Positions 1 through 8,045 of a DNA stretch of 17,835 bases are shown piece after piece. The position numbers and the translations under genes are program-made. Positions within the stretch are counted from its first letter, which is position 1, and each line of letters begins with the position of its first letter. Under the pieces are notes generated by a model, which searched no databases, had not been told where the DNA came from, and was given only the letters and a program-made list of their open reading frames with translations. Source of the DNA: Bordetella parapertussis (GTDB lineage Bacteria; Pseudomonadota; Gammaproteobacteria; Burkholderiales; Burkholderiaceae); contig CAMDLJ010000012.1 of NCBI GenBank assembly GCA_945901665.1, forward strand, positions 1-17,835, read 5' to 3'.

Positions 1-945
<945 letters not shown>

Positions 946-959
946 AGACAGGACCCAGC

Positions 960-1829
960 ATGCAACGCGTTGATCAATGCGCCAGCTTTGGCGGCCGCCA
1001 GGAAGTGTGGAAGCACACGTCTGAGATGCTCGGTTGCGAGATGAGGCTGGCTGTGTATTTGCCTGAGCAGGCATTGCGCGACCAGAAATGCCCGGTGCTG
1101 TACTGGCTATCGGGGCTGACCTGTTCCGAGCAGAACTTCATCACCAAGGCCGGCGCTCAGGCGCATGCAGCGCGCCATGGTGTCATCGTGGTCGTGCCGG
1201 ACACCAGCCCACGCGGCGAGGCGGTGGCCAACGACGCGGCCTACGACCTGGGCCAGGGTGCCGGTTTTTATCTGAACGCCACGCAAGCCCCATGGGCAGC
1301 GCACTACCGCATGCAGGACTATGTGGCCGTGGAATTGCCCGCGCTCATCGAGCAGCACTTTGCGGCCAGTCAGCTGCGCAGCATCTTTGGACACTCCATG
1401 GGCGGCCATGGTGCGCTGGTCACGGCCCTGCGCCATCCAGGGCGCTACCAGAGCGTCTCTGCGTTTTCGCCCATCGTTGCGCCATCGCAAGTGCCTTGGG
1501 GCCAAAAGGCCATGCAGGCCTACCTTGGCAGCGATCGCGAAAACTGGAAGGCCTGGGATGCCGTCGAACTGATCAAGATGGCCCGTCAGGAGCGCTTGCC
1601 CTTGCTCGTGGATCAGGGCGACGCGGACGAATTTTTAGCCAGCCAACTGCGCCCTGAACTTCTGCAGGCCGCGTGCAAGGCTGTCGGTCATCCGCTGAGC
1701 TTGCGCATACAACCCGGTTACGACCACAGCTACTACTTCATTGCCACATTTTTGGGAGATCACTTCGACCACCACGGTGTCGCTTTGGCAGGTGGTTCGA
1801 ACCAGGCAGGCATACCAACGCCCCAGTAG
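960..1829 (+). CDS. fghA: S-formylglutathione hydrolase
   Basis: Esterase-D-type alpha/beta hydrolase that hydrolyses S-formylglutathione to formate and glutathione, the second step of glutathione-dependent formaldehyde detoxification. The 289-residue length is normal for the family. The catalytic serine is Ser146 in GHSMGG. Asp223 in DQGDADEFL and His256 in the YDHSYYF motif complete the triad, and the family motif SGLTCSEQNF is present at 51-60. The ATG at 960 follows an AGGA Shine-Dalgarno about 6 bases upstream. It sits 14 bases after frmA, so the two genes are almost certainly co-transcribed. The 3' end converges on the FAD oxidoreductase gene with a 65-base gap that holds only a weak GC hairpin followed by a T-run. 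Confidence 0.96.
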   Translation: MQRVDQCASFGGRQEVWKHTSEMLGCEMRLAVYLPEQALRDQKCPVLYWLSGLTCSEQNFITKAGAQAHAARHGVIVVVPDTSPRGEAVANDAAYDLGQGAGFYLNATQAPWAAHYRMQDYVAVELPALIEQHFAASQLRSIFGHSMGGHGALVTALRHPGRYQSVSAFSPIVAPSQVPWGQKAMQAYLGSDRENWKAWDAVELIKMARQERLPLLVDQGDADEFLASQLRPELLQAACKAVGHPLSLRIQPGYDHSYYFIATFLGDHFDHHGVALAGGSNQAGIPTPQ

Positions 1830-1894
1830 GCACATCGCGGTGCCATCAACCGGCCATGCGAGAAACCTTAAAGCGGATTGACCGCCATTTTTTG

Positions 1895-3010
1895 TCAAAG
1901 CGACCGCGCCATCCCGCTTTGCACCACGGCCTGTGCGATGGCCAGCGAACTGGTCAAACCCGGCGACTCGATGCCAAACAAGTTGACCAAGCCGGGCAAA
2001 CCGTGGTCGCTCGGGCCTTGCAGCACAAAATCGGCAGCGGCTTGGCCGGGGCCCGAAATTTTGGGTCGGATGCCCGCATAACCGGGTTGCAGTGCACCAT
2101 CGGGCAAGTCCGGCCAGTAGGCGCGCACGGCTTGGTAAAAAGCCGCTTCATGGTCTCGGGAGACAACCAAGTCTTCCGGGCCGTTCACCCACTGCACATC
2201 GGGCCCAAACTTGGCTTGCCCGCCCATGTCCAGCGTCAAGTGAACACCCAGGCCTGCGGCCTCTGGCACGGGGTATATCAAGCGAGAAAACGGGGCCCGC
2301 ATGCCCAAGGTGAAGTAATTGCCTTTGGCAAAAAAAGCGGTGGGCACTTGGGCTGCGTCCAAGCCCTCAAATTGCCGCGCCAGCGCGGGTGCTGTCAAAC
2401 CGGTTGAATTCACCAGTTGGCGGGTCAACAGTTCGGTGCCATCGGCCATGTGCAGCACCCATCCCTGCGGGTGAATGTGGGCCGATGCCACCTGCGCATG
2501 GCACACCACGGTGCCGCCCGCGTTTTCAAAGTCCCCTTGCAAGCTGAGCATAAAGGCGTGGCTGTCCACAATGCCAGTGCTGGGCGAATGCAAGGCCGCC
2601 ACACACGACAAGGCTGGCTCCATGGCCCGCGCTTGATCAGCGCTGATCAGCACCACATCGGTCACGCCATTGGCATGGGCTTTGTCGCGCAAGGCCAACA
2701 AGCCAGGCACCTGCCCTTCATCGGTGGCCACCATCAGCTTGCCGCAACGCCGGTGCGGCACACCGCGCTCGGCTGCATAGGCGTAAAGCATGTCACGCCC
2801 TTGCACACACCAGCGCGCCTTGCGCGACCCTTGGGGGTAGTAAATGCCGGCATGGATGACTTCGCTGTTGCGCGAGCTGGTCCCGGTGCCAATCGCCTCG
2901 GCTTGCTCCAGCACCAGCCATTGCGCGCCAGGTTGGGCCAGACACAGCGCGCGCGCCACCGCCAAACCCACCACACCGGCACCTATCACCACCCCATCGA
3001 CTTGATCCAA
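1895..3010 (-). CDS. FAD-dependent oxidoreductase, L-2-hydroxyglutarate oxidase-like (DAO family)
   Basis: Flavoprotein of the D-amino-acid-oxidase/L-2-hydroxyglutarate dehydrogenase family, 371 residues. The N-terminal Rossmann motif is GAGVVG (residues 10-15). The block [15 protein letters not shown] (about 45-59) closely resembles the signature of L-2-hydroxyglutarate oxidase (LhgO/L2HGDH). The C-terminal GYAGIRPKI and [17 protein letters not shown] segments are also typical of that group. It probably oxidises a 2-hydroxy acid with electrons passed to quinone or oxygen, but the substrate is inferred from family only. The start codon appears to be TTG at 3010-3008: a GAAGGGG Shine-Dalgarno lies 7 bases upstream, an in-frame stop follows further upstream, and no ATG is available before the Rossmann motif. 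The phasin terminator lies directly upstream, so it probably has its own promoter or relies on read-through. Confidence 0.88.
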   Translation of the reverse strand: MDQVDGVVIGAGVVGLAVARALCLAQPGAQWLVLEQAEAIGTGTSSRNSEVIHAGIYYPQGSRKARWCVQGRDMLYAYAAERGVPHRRCGKLMVATDEGQVPGLLALRDKAHANGVTDVVLISADQARAMEPALSCVAALHSPSTGIVDSHAFMLSLQGDFENAGGTVVCHAQVASAHIHPQGWVLHMADGTELLTRQLVNSTGLTAPALARQFEGLDAAQVPTAFFAKGNYFTLGMRAPFSRLIYPVPEAAGLGVHLTLDMGGQAKFGPDVQWVNGPEDLVVSRDHEAAFYQAVRAYWPDLPDGALQPGYAGIRPKISGPGQAAADFVLQGPSDHGLPGLVNLFGIESPGLTSSLAIAQAVVQSGMARSL

Positions 3011-3029
3011 TTCACGGCCCCTTCAAAAA

Positions 3030-3053
3030 AATGGCACCTCGAAAGGTGCCATT
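3030..3053 (-). terminator. Intrinsic terminator of the phasin gene
   Basis: A perfect 10-bp inverted repeat, AATGGCACCT (3030-3039) and AGGTGCCATT (3044-3053), with a CGAA loop. On the minus strand it is followed at once by a run of seven T residues (complement of 3024-3030). It lies 35 bases after the phasin stop codon and just before the Shine-Dalgarno of the FAD oxidoreductase, so it separates the two minus-strand genes. Confidence 0.88.
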
Positions 3054-3087
3054 GTGGGGCCAGAGGGGGAACGCCCCAAGGCGGGGT

Positions 3088-3639
3088 TCAGCGCTTCTTG
3101 GCGGCAGGGCGGGCCTTGGCAGCAGCGGGCACGGCCTGAGCCATTTGACTCATATTGGCCTGCATCATGTCGTTGGCTTGGTGCACGGCTTTTTGCACCG
3201 AGCTCAGGGCGGTGTTGCCAGCGGCCACAGCGGCTTTCAAAGCCTGGGAAGCAGCCTCGGTGCCAGCGGGTGCATTTTGGGTCAGGTTCTTGACCAGGGC
3301 TTCCACGGCAGCTTGGGCTTGGCTGACTTGGCCTTCCACCACCTGGCCCCACTGACCACCGGTGTGCTGGGCAATGTCAAACAGCTGGCGGTTGTAGGCG
3401 GCCGCTTTCTCGGCCAAAGGCTGGAACATTTGCGCTTGAACCGACAACAACTCTTGTGCATCGCGCACCGACATCAGGGTTTCGGTGTGGTGCTGGGCGT
3501 CACCCAAAGCGGCTTTGGCGGCACTCATGTTGAGGGCGATGAGTTGCTCGACACCGGCAAAGGCTTGGGTGGTCAAGCCAGACAGGGTTTCCAAATTGGC
3601 CTTGTTGGCGGCCAGCACTTGCTCAGGGGTCAGGGTCAT
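3088..3639 (-). CDS. Phasin family protein (PHA granule-associated)
   Basis: Phasins coat intracellular polyhydroxyalkanoate granules and control their size and number. This 183-residue protein begins [19 protein letters not shown], a typical phasin_2 N-terminus. It continues as an amphipathic, Ala/Gln-rich helical protein with no membrane segment or signal peptide, and ends in an Ala/Pro/Lys tail ([12 protein letters not shown]) like those of PhaP/PhaM-type proteins. The ATG at 3639 is chosen over upstream in-frame codons because GGAG lies about 8 bases before it, the phasin domain begins exactly there, and a TATAAT box and a palindrome lie upstream inside the longer reading frame. It is monocistronic between two intrinsic terminators. 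It implies that the organism stores PHA, although no PHA synthase is present in the window. Confidence 0.93.
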   Translation of the reverse strand: MTLTPEQVLAANKANLETLSGLTTQAFAGVEQLIALNMSAAKAALGDAQHHTETLMSVRDAQELLSVQAQMFQPLAEKAAAYNRQLFDIAQHTGGQWGQVVEGQVSQAQAAVEALVKNLTQNAPAGTEAASQALKAAVAAGNTALSSVQKAVHQANDMMQANMSQMAQAVPAAAKARPAAKKR

Positions 3640-3670
3640 GTTGTTGCTCCAAATAATAAAAGGGTTGCGA

Positions 3671-3682
3671 CAGCAATTGCTG
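3671..3682. promoter_or_regulatory. Palindromic candidate operator in the phasin leader
   Basis: CAGCAATTGCTG is a perfect 12-bp palindrome. It is flanked asymmetrically by TTGCG and CGCAA arms on the minus strand. It lies between the TATAAT box and the phasin start codon, where a repressor would block transcription. TGC/GCA-rich dyads at phasin genes are known targets of the PHA-responsive repressor PhaR. That identity is inferred here from position and composition only. Confidence 0.45.
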
Positions 3683-3700
3683 CATAACGCAATGAGGCAA

Positions 3701-3706
3701 ATTATA
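3701..3706 (-). promoter_or_regulatory. Candidate -10 box of the phasin promoter
   Basis: The minus strand reads TATAAT exactly, 62 bases upstream of the phasin ATG. No good -35 hexamer is present at the usual spacing; that position falls in the T-rich end of the upstream terminator. The promoter may therefore be activator-assisted, or this box may be fortuitous. Confidence 0.5.
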
Positions 3707-3715
3707 GGAATGCAG

Positions 3716-3745
3716 TCAAAAGAAAAGCGCCCTGGGGGCGCTTTT
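3716..3745 (-). terminator. Intrinsic terminator of the catabolic operon
   Basis: AAAAGCGCCC (3723-3732) and GGGCGCTTTT (3736-3745) form a 10-bp stem with a 3-base loop. On the minus strand the stem ends in TTTT followed by CTTTTGA. It lies about 145 bases beyond the acyl-CoA dehydrogenase stop codon. The stem is flanked by A and T runs on both sides, so it could also work in the plus direction. Confidence 0.82.
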
Positions 3746-3889
3746 AGAGGCGGCAAACTAAGTGACCACCTGGATTGACACACACCGTCTGTATCTGACA
3801 CGCAGCTTGCAAAAACAAACCCTGTGCACCCGCTTATGCGTAACGGCGTAACGCAAATTCAGGTGTACAGCACCCCCGCAGGTGTTGCT
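3746..3889. other. Non-coding gap between the catabolic operon and its terminator
   Basis: About 145 bases with no plausible gene. They include a tandem GCGTAACG repeat at about 3838-3854 and two copies of CAGGTGT (about 3860 and 3879). A TTGACA at 3775-3780 on the plus strand has no matching -10. I see no function for this gap beyond being the 3' untranslated region of the operon. Confidence 0.5.
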
Positions 3890-5047
3890 TCAATAAGAGC
3901 GCGGCAAACCCAAGACGTGCTCGGCGATATAGGACAGCACCATGTTGGTGGAGATGGGCGCGACTTGATACAAGCGGGTCTCGCGGAACTTGCGTTCCAC
4001 ATCGTATTCGGCCGCAAAACCAAATCCGCCGTGGGTTTGCAAACAGGCATTAGCGGCTTCCCAAGAAGCATCGGCCGCCAACAACTTGGCCATGTTGGCC
4101 TGCGCCCCACACGGCTGACCTGCGTCAAACAAACGCGTTCCCTCGTAGCGCATCAAGCTCGCCGCCTCCACGTTGATGTGGGCGCGCGCAATCGGAAACT
4201 GAATGCCCTGGTTTTGACCAATCGGGCGATCAAACACGCGCCGGTCATTGGCGTAGTTTTTGGCCTTCTCGACAAACCAGTGGCCGTCGCCCACGCACTC
4301 GGCGGCAATCAGCAAGCGTTCGGCATTGAGGCCATCGAGGATGTATTTCAAACCCAGGCCTTCTTCGCCAATGCGGTTTTCCACCGGGATTTCCAAGTTG
4401 TCGATGAATAACTCGTTGGTCTCGTGGTTGACCATGTTGCGAATGGGTTTGGCAATGATGGTCTTGCCCATCTCGGGGCGCACGTCCACCAAAAACACCG
4501 ACAAGCCCTCGGTTTTTTTCTTGACCTCGGGCAGCGGCGTGGTGCGCGCCAGCAGCAGCATGTAGTCGGAATGTTGTATGCGCGAGGTCCACACCTTTTG
4601 GCCATTCACCACATAGCGGTCACCCTTGCGCACCGCCATGGTTTTGAGCTTGGTGGTGTCCGAGCCCGTGGAGGGCTCGGTCACCGCCATCGCCTGCATG
4701 CGCAACTCGCCGCTGGCGATTTTGGGCAACAAGGCCTCTTTTTGGGCTTTGGAGCCATGGCGCACCACGCAGCCCATCACATACATTTGGCCATGGCAAG
4801 CGCCAGAGTTGCCACCGGCTCGGTTGATCTCTTCCATGATCACGCTGGCCTCAGTCAGGCTCAGGTTAGAGCCGCCGTACTCCTCGGGGATCAGCGCCGA
4901 CAACCAGCCGGCCGCGGCCAAAGCATTGACAAATTTTTCGGGGAAGGCACGCGCCTCGTCCAGATCTTGCCAGTAGCGTGAATCGAACTGGGTGACAACG
5001 CTGCGCACTCCGGCACGCAGTTCGGCATAGGGGTCAACTTGGCTCAT
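3890..5047 (-). CDS. Acyl-CoA dehydrogenase family protein
   Basis: FAD-dependent acyl-CoA dehydrogenase of normal length (385 residues), expected to introduce a 2,3-double bond into an acyl-CoA and pass electrons to ETF. It shows the AVTEPSTGSD motif (121-130), the VNGQKVWTS flavin-binding segment (147-155) and the C-terminal LQTHGGFGFAAEYDVERKFRE region (336-356). At the usual catalytic Glu position (the YEGT motif of medium-chain enzymes) it reads LYQVAP with Gln361. An alternative base could be Glu243 in GLNAERLL, which matches the helix-G glutamate of isovaleryl-CoA dehydrogenase. The ATG at 5047 lies 15 bases after the SDR stop codon. It is the last gene of a seven-gene minus-strand operon. 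Substrate unknown; probably the acyl-CoA formed after the CoA-transferase step. Confidence 0.92.
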   Translation of the reverse strand: MSQVDPYAELRAGVRSVVTQFDSRYWQDLDEARAFPEKFVNALAAAGWLSALIPEEYGGSNLSLTEASVIMEEINRAGGNSGACHGQMYVMGCVVRHGSKAQKEALLPKIASGELRMQAMAVTEPSTGSDTTKLKTMAVRKGDRYVVNGQKVWTSRIQHSDYMLLLARTTPLPEVKKKTEGLSVFLVDVRPEMGKTIIAKPIRNMVNHETNELFIDNLEIPVENRIGEEGLGLKYILDGLNAERLLIAAECVGDGHWFVEKAKNYANDRRVFDRPIGQNQGIQFPIARAHINVEAASLMRYEGTRLFDAGQPCGAQANMAKLLAADASWEAANACLQTHGGFGFAAEYDVERKFRETRLYQVAPISTNMVLSYIAEHVLGLPRSY

Positions 5048-5062
5048 GGAAAAAAAGCTTTC

Positions 5063-5842
5063 TCAAACAGTTTCGGCGTAAATTTGGCCTGCATCCAAAT
5101 TGATGACAGTGCCACTCAAATAACCCGACAAAGGCGAACAAGCAAAAACTGTCATGCGCGCAATTTCATCGGGCTCGGCCATGCGGCCAAAGGGCAATTT
5201 GGTGGACAGCTCCATCCATCGGCTGGCGTCGCCCCATTTGTTGGTGGCTTGGCGCTCGAGCATGGTTTGCATGCGCTGGCTGCGGGTGGGCGCGGGGTTG
5301 ATGCCAAACACCCGCACGCCTTTGCGCACGCTGCCCCCGCCCAAACCTTGGGTGAAGGCAATCAGTCCGGCATTGGCGGTGGAGCCGCAAATATAGTCAT
5401 AGCGCGGCGCCACCCCAGCCAGACCAATGATGTTGCAAATCACGCCCCGGCCGCGCTGCTCCATCATGGGCAAATAGGCGCGGGTGAGGTTGATGTAGCT
5501 GAACAGCTTGAGCTCCCAGGCCTGGCGCCAACGCTGCTCGTCCAGGTCGTGCAATGAGCCACCGGGAATGGACCCGGCGTTGTTGACCAGCACATCGACC
5601 TCGCCCACCGCCTTGAACAAAGCCTCTGTGGCGCCGGGCTGCGACAAATCGGTGGCCACAGACTCAGCGGTGATGCCTGTGCTGCTGTGGATGGCTTTCA
5701 CGGCCACGGCCAACTGCTCGGCATCGCGCGAAGCCATGATGGGCATGGCGCCCTCTGCCGCAAACGCTTGGGCAATCGCCAAACCAATGCCGCGCGAGCC
5801 GCCAGTGACGAGCACGCGCTGTCCTTGTAACTTCAAATCCAT
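5063..5842 (-). CDS. SDR-family oxidoreductase with non-canonical active site
   Basis: Short-chain dehydrogenase/reductase fold, 259 residues. It has the cofactor motif TGGSRGIG (13-20), the NNAG motif (87-90), and a C-terminal SGYLSGTVINLDAGQ segment typical of classical SDRs. The catalytic region is atypical: where YxxxK is expected it reads RYDYICGSTANAGLIAFT (147-164), with no lysine four residues after either tyrosine, and the usual catalytic serine position is Gly140. Related SDR sequences with a GNA-type motif here are known to me from betaproteobacteria, so this looks like a subfamily trait rather than a mutation. It may act as a dehydratase, lyase or hydrolase-like enzyme, or use another base. 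The ATG at 5842 has AAGGA 5 bases upstream. It lies between the deacetylase-like gene and the acyl-CoA dehydrogenase gene in the operon. Confidence 0.88.
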   Translation of the reverse strand: MDLKLQGQRVLVTGGSRGIGLAIAQAFAAEGAMPIMASRDAEQLAVAVKAIHSSTGITAESVATDLSQPGATEALFKAVGEVDVLVNNAGSIPGGSLHDLDEQRWRQAWELKLFSYINLTRAYLPMMEQRGRGVICNIIGLAGVAPRYDYICGSTANAGLIAFTQGLGGGSVRKGVRVFGINPAPTRSQRMQTMLERQATNKWGDASRWMELSTKLPFGRMAEPDEIARMTVFACSPLSGYLSGTVINLDAGQIYAETV

Positions 5843-5863
5843 GGGGTTCCTTAGGTCGGGTGC

Positions 5864-6745
5864 TCAGGCTTTGGGCGCTGGCACTTGGTCGCAGTACCAA
5901 GCCGCCATATCGCGCCCGGTCACGAAGCATACGCCAGGGGTGGCCATCAGCAGATCCAGCATTTTCTCCAGGCTGTGAAAGCGGTGCGGCACACCAATTA
6001 AATGGGGATGCAAGCCAATGGCCAACACACGGGGGTGGTGCTCGGCCTCACGCTTGAACAAGTCGAGGGTGCGGGTCAGGCGCATAAGCATCTCGTCGGA
6101 GCTGTGGCGCTCCACCGCATAAATGATGGAGTCGTTGATCTCCAAGTTATAGGGCAGCGACAACAAGGGGCCGTGCTCGGTGCGCATCCAATTGGGCACG
6201 TCGTCAACCACCCAATCGAACACATAGTCCACGCCGAGTTTTTTCAAGATGTCCGGCGTGTCATGGGTTTCGCGCAGGCCTGGCCCCAACCAACCTTGGG
6301 TGCGCACACCGGTGAAGGATTCGAGCATGTCCAAGCAAGTCTTGATCAAGGCCTCTTCAGACTGGGCCTCGTGGTTGATCGCCTTTTGGTGTAAACCGTG
6401 GCCAATGAACTCCCAACCGGCGTCGCGCATGGCCTCGGCAGCGCGGGGGTATGCCTGGATCACCCCCGCATTGAAACTGGTGGACGCAGGCAGCCCCCGG
6501 CTGTGGATGGCGTCGATGATGCGCGGCAAGCCAGCCCGCATGCCGTAATCGGCCCAGCTGAAATTGGGCACATCGGGCACGGTCTCTTTGCCATGCGGCG
6601 GCGTGATGATGGTACGCGGCATGCTGGCGTCAAACTGCCAGTGCTCCACATTGACCACCAAGTGCACCATGATGGCGCCTTTGGGATGGGGTTGCAGCTT
6701 GGGACCGTCGTTGGAGAAACGGTAAGGGATGCGTGGGTTGGCCAT
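5864..6745 (-). CDS. Polysaccharide deacetylase / PuuE-like hydrolase
   Basis: Member of the NodB/PuuE carbohydrate-esterase superfamily, 293 residues. Within catabolic operons such proteins usually hydrolyse C-N bonds of small cyclic amides (as in PuuE allantoinase) rather than polysaccharides. Visible features are the strand VNVEHWQFD near the N-terminus in place of the usual FDD motif, the segment WEFIGHGLHQ with its His pair, and the conserved C-terminal LHPHLIGVPHR motif. There is no signal peptide, so it acts in the cytoplasm, which argues against cell-wall glycans as substrate. The ATG at 6745 (MANPRIPYRFS) is preferred; a TTG five codons upstream (6760) is the alternative, and neither has a strong Shine-Dalgarno. 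It may open a ring or remove an acyl/amide group in the operon's pathway. Confidence 0.85.
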   Translation of the reverse strand: MANPRIPYRFSNDGPKLQPHPKGAIMVHLVVNVEHWQFDASMPRTIITPPHGKETVPDVPNFSWADYGMRAGLPRIIDAIHSRGLPASTSFNAGVIQAYPRAAEAMRDAGWEFIGHGLHQKAINHEAQSEEALIKTCLDMLESFTGVRTQGWLGPGLRETHDTPDILKKLGVDYVFDWVVDDVPNWMRTEHGPLLSLPYNLEINDSIIYAVERHSSDEMLMRLTRTLDLFKREAEHHPRVLAIGLHPHLIGVPHRFHSLEKMLDLLMATPGVCFVTGRDMAAWYCDQVPAPKA

Positions 6746-6776
6746 GGACAGTTCTATCAATCAGGGGACAGGCAAA

Positions 6777-7967
6777 TCAGACCACGCCCTGGGCGTGAAA
6801 CTGGGCGATTTCGGTGGATGAATAGCCGATGTCTGTCAGTACCGCATCGGTGTGCTCTCCCCAACCAGGGGCATGGGTGCGCACCTCGGCGGGGGTGCGC
6901 GACAGGGTCACCGCCTGGGTGATGTAGTGCTTGGGCCCGTGCGGCGTGTCCAGGGTTTCGGTCACCCCCAGGTGCTTGACCTGCGGGTCTTGCATGACCT
7001 GGGGCACGGTATAGACCGGCCCGGCAGGAACGCCCACTTGGTTCAAACGATCCACCCAGTGGTGCACCGTGTGGGTCAAAAACGCCTGGTTGAGCAAGGC
7101 ATTCAGGCGTGGCCGGTGGGCCACGCGCAAGGCTTCGGTGGTGAACTCAGGGTCGGCGAGCCACTCGGGCTTGGCCAGCAATTCACACAGCCGCTTCCAA
7201 TTGCCTTGGCCCGATGCCCCCAGGTTGAACGAGCCATCGCTGGCGGTGAACAAACCCATGGGCGAACTGGTGGGGTGGTTGTTGCCCTCTTGCACCGGCA
7301 CATTGCCATCGTTGATGTAGCGCGCCACCTGAAAATCCATCATGGCAATTTGCGCATGCAGCAAGGAGCTGTGCACCCACTGGCCGCGCCCTGACACTTC
7401 GCGCTCGTGCAGCGCCGCCAATATGCCCAGGGCGCAATACAAACCCGCGCTCAAATCGGCAACGGCCAGACCGGCGCGGAACGGGCCGCTGTCGGTGTCG
7501 CCGGTGACACTCATCAAGCCACCCATGCCTTGGATGATTTGATCAAACCCGGGCCGTTCGGCATAAGGGCCGTCTTGCCCAAAGCCAGAAATACTGGCCA
7601 AAATGATGCGCGGGTTGACCCGCGCCAAGTCCTCGTAACCCAAGCCCAGCTTGTGCTTGACGTCGGGGCGCCAGTTCTCCACCAGCACATCGGCTTGCGC
7701 CACCAAGCGCATCAAGATCTCCAATGCACCCGGTTTTTTCAAGTTCAGGGTGAGCGAGCGTTTGTTGCGGTTCAGGTTTTGAAAATCCCCGCCTTCACGG
7801 TTGGAAGCAAACAAAACCTCATTGGGGTCCACACCCGCCGGCGGCTCGATGCGCAGCACATCGGCCCCAAAGTCGGCCAACACGCGCACGCAGTTGGGGC
7901 CGGAGCGCACGCGGGATAAATCGAGCACCTTGAAACGGGCCAGGGCTCGGGGGGCAATGGATGTCAT
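6777..7967 (-). CDS. CaiB/BaiF family CoA-transferase (family III)
   Basis: Family III CoA-transferases move CoA from a donor acyl-CoA (often succinyl-CoA) to a carboxylic acid. The 396-residue protein has the N-terminal FKVLDLSRVRSGPNCVRVLADFGADVLRIE signature region, the NRNKRSLTLNLKKP segment, and the catalytic aspartate in AGLAVADLSAG at residue 171 (compare Asp169 of formyl-CoA transferase). The start is uncertain: ATG at 7967 fits family length and this numbering. An in-frame ATG at 8006 and a GTG at 8012 lie upstream, and the ATG at 8006 has an AGGGG about 10 bases before it. In the operon it follows the racemase-like gene and probably activates the pathway's carboxylate so that the acyl-CoA dehydrogenase and the divergent enoyl-CoA hydratase can act. 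Confidence 0.92.
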   Translation of the reverse strand: MTSIAPRALARFKVLDLSRVRSGPNCVRVLADFGADVLRIEPPAGVDPNEVLFASNREGGDFQNLNRNKRSLTLNLKKPGALEILMRLVAQADVLVENWRPDVKHKLGLGYEDLARVNPRIILASISGFGQDGPYAERPGFDQIIQGMGGLMSVTGDTDSGPFRAGLAVADLSAGLYCALGILAALHEREVSGRGQWVHSSLLHAQIAMMDFQVARYINDGNVPVQEGNNHPTSSPMGLFTASDGSFNLGASGQGNWKRLCELLAKPEWLADPEFTTEALRVAHRPRLNALLNQAFLTHTVHHWVDRLNQVGVPAGPVYTVPQVMQDPQVKHLGVTETLDTPHGPKHYITQAVTLSRTPAEVRTHAPGWGEHTDAVLTDIGYSSTEIAQFHAQGVV

Positions 7968-8045
7968 GGCAATACAGAGTTGGGTTGACAAAAGGTCTCG
8001 AGTCATTTTCACACGACCCCTGCAAATCAGCGATTCGCCAGGTTT

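Noticed and set aside
1870..1896. GCGG-ATTGA-CCGC hairpin followed by a T-run as terminator of the formaldehyde operon
   Set aside because: The stem is only 4 base pairs; too weak to call as a terminator, although its position between convergent genes is suggestive.
3775..3810. TTGACA on the plus strand as a promoter for a small RNA
   Set aside because: No -10 sequence lies at suitable spacing, and no structured RNA or terminator follows.
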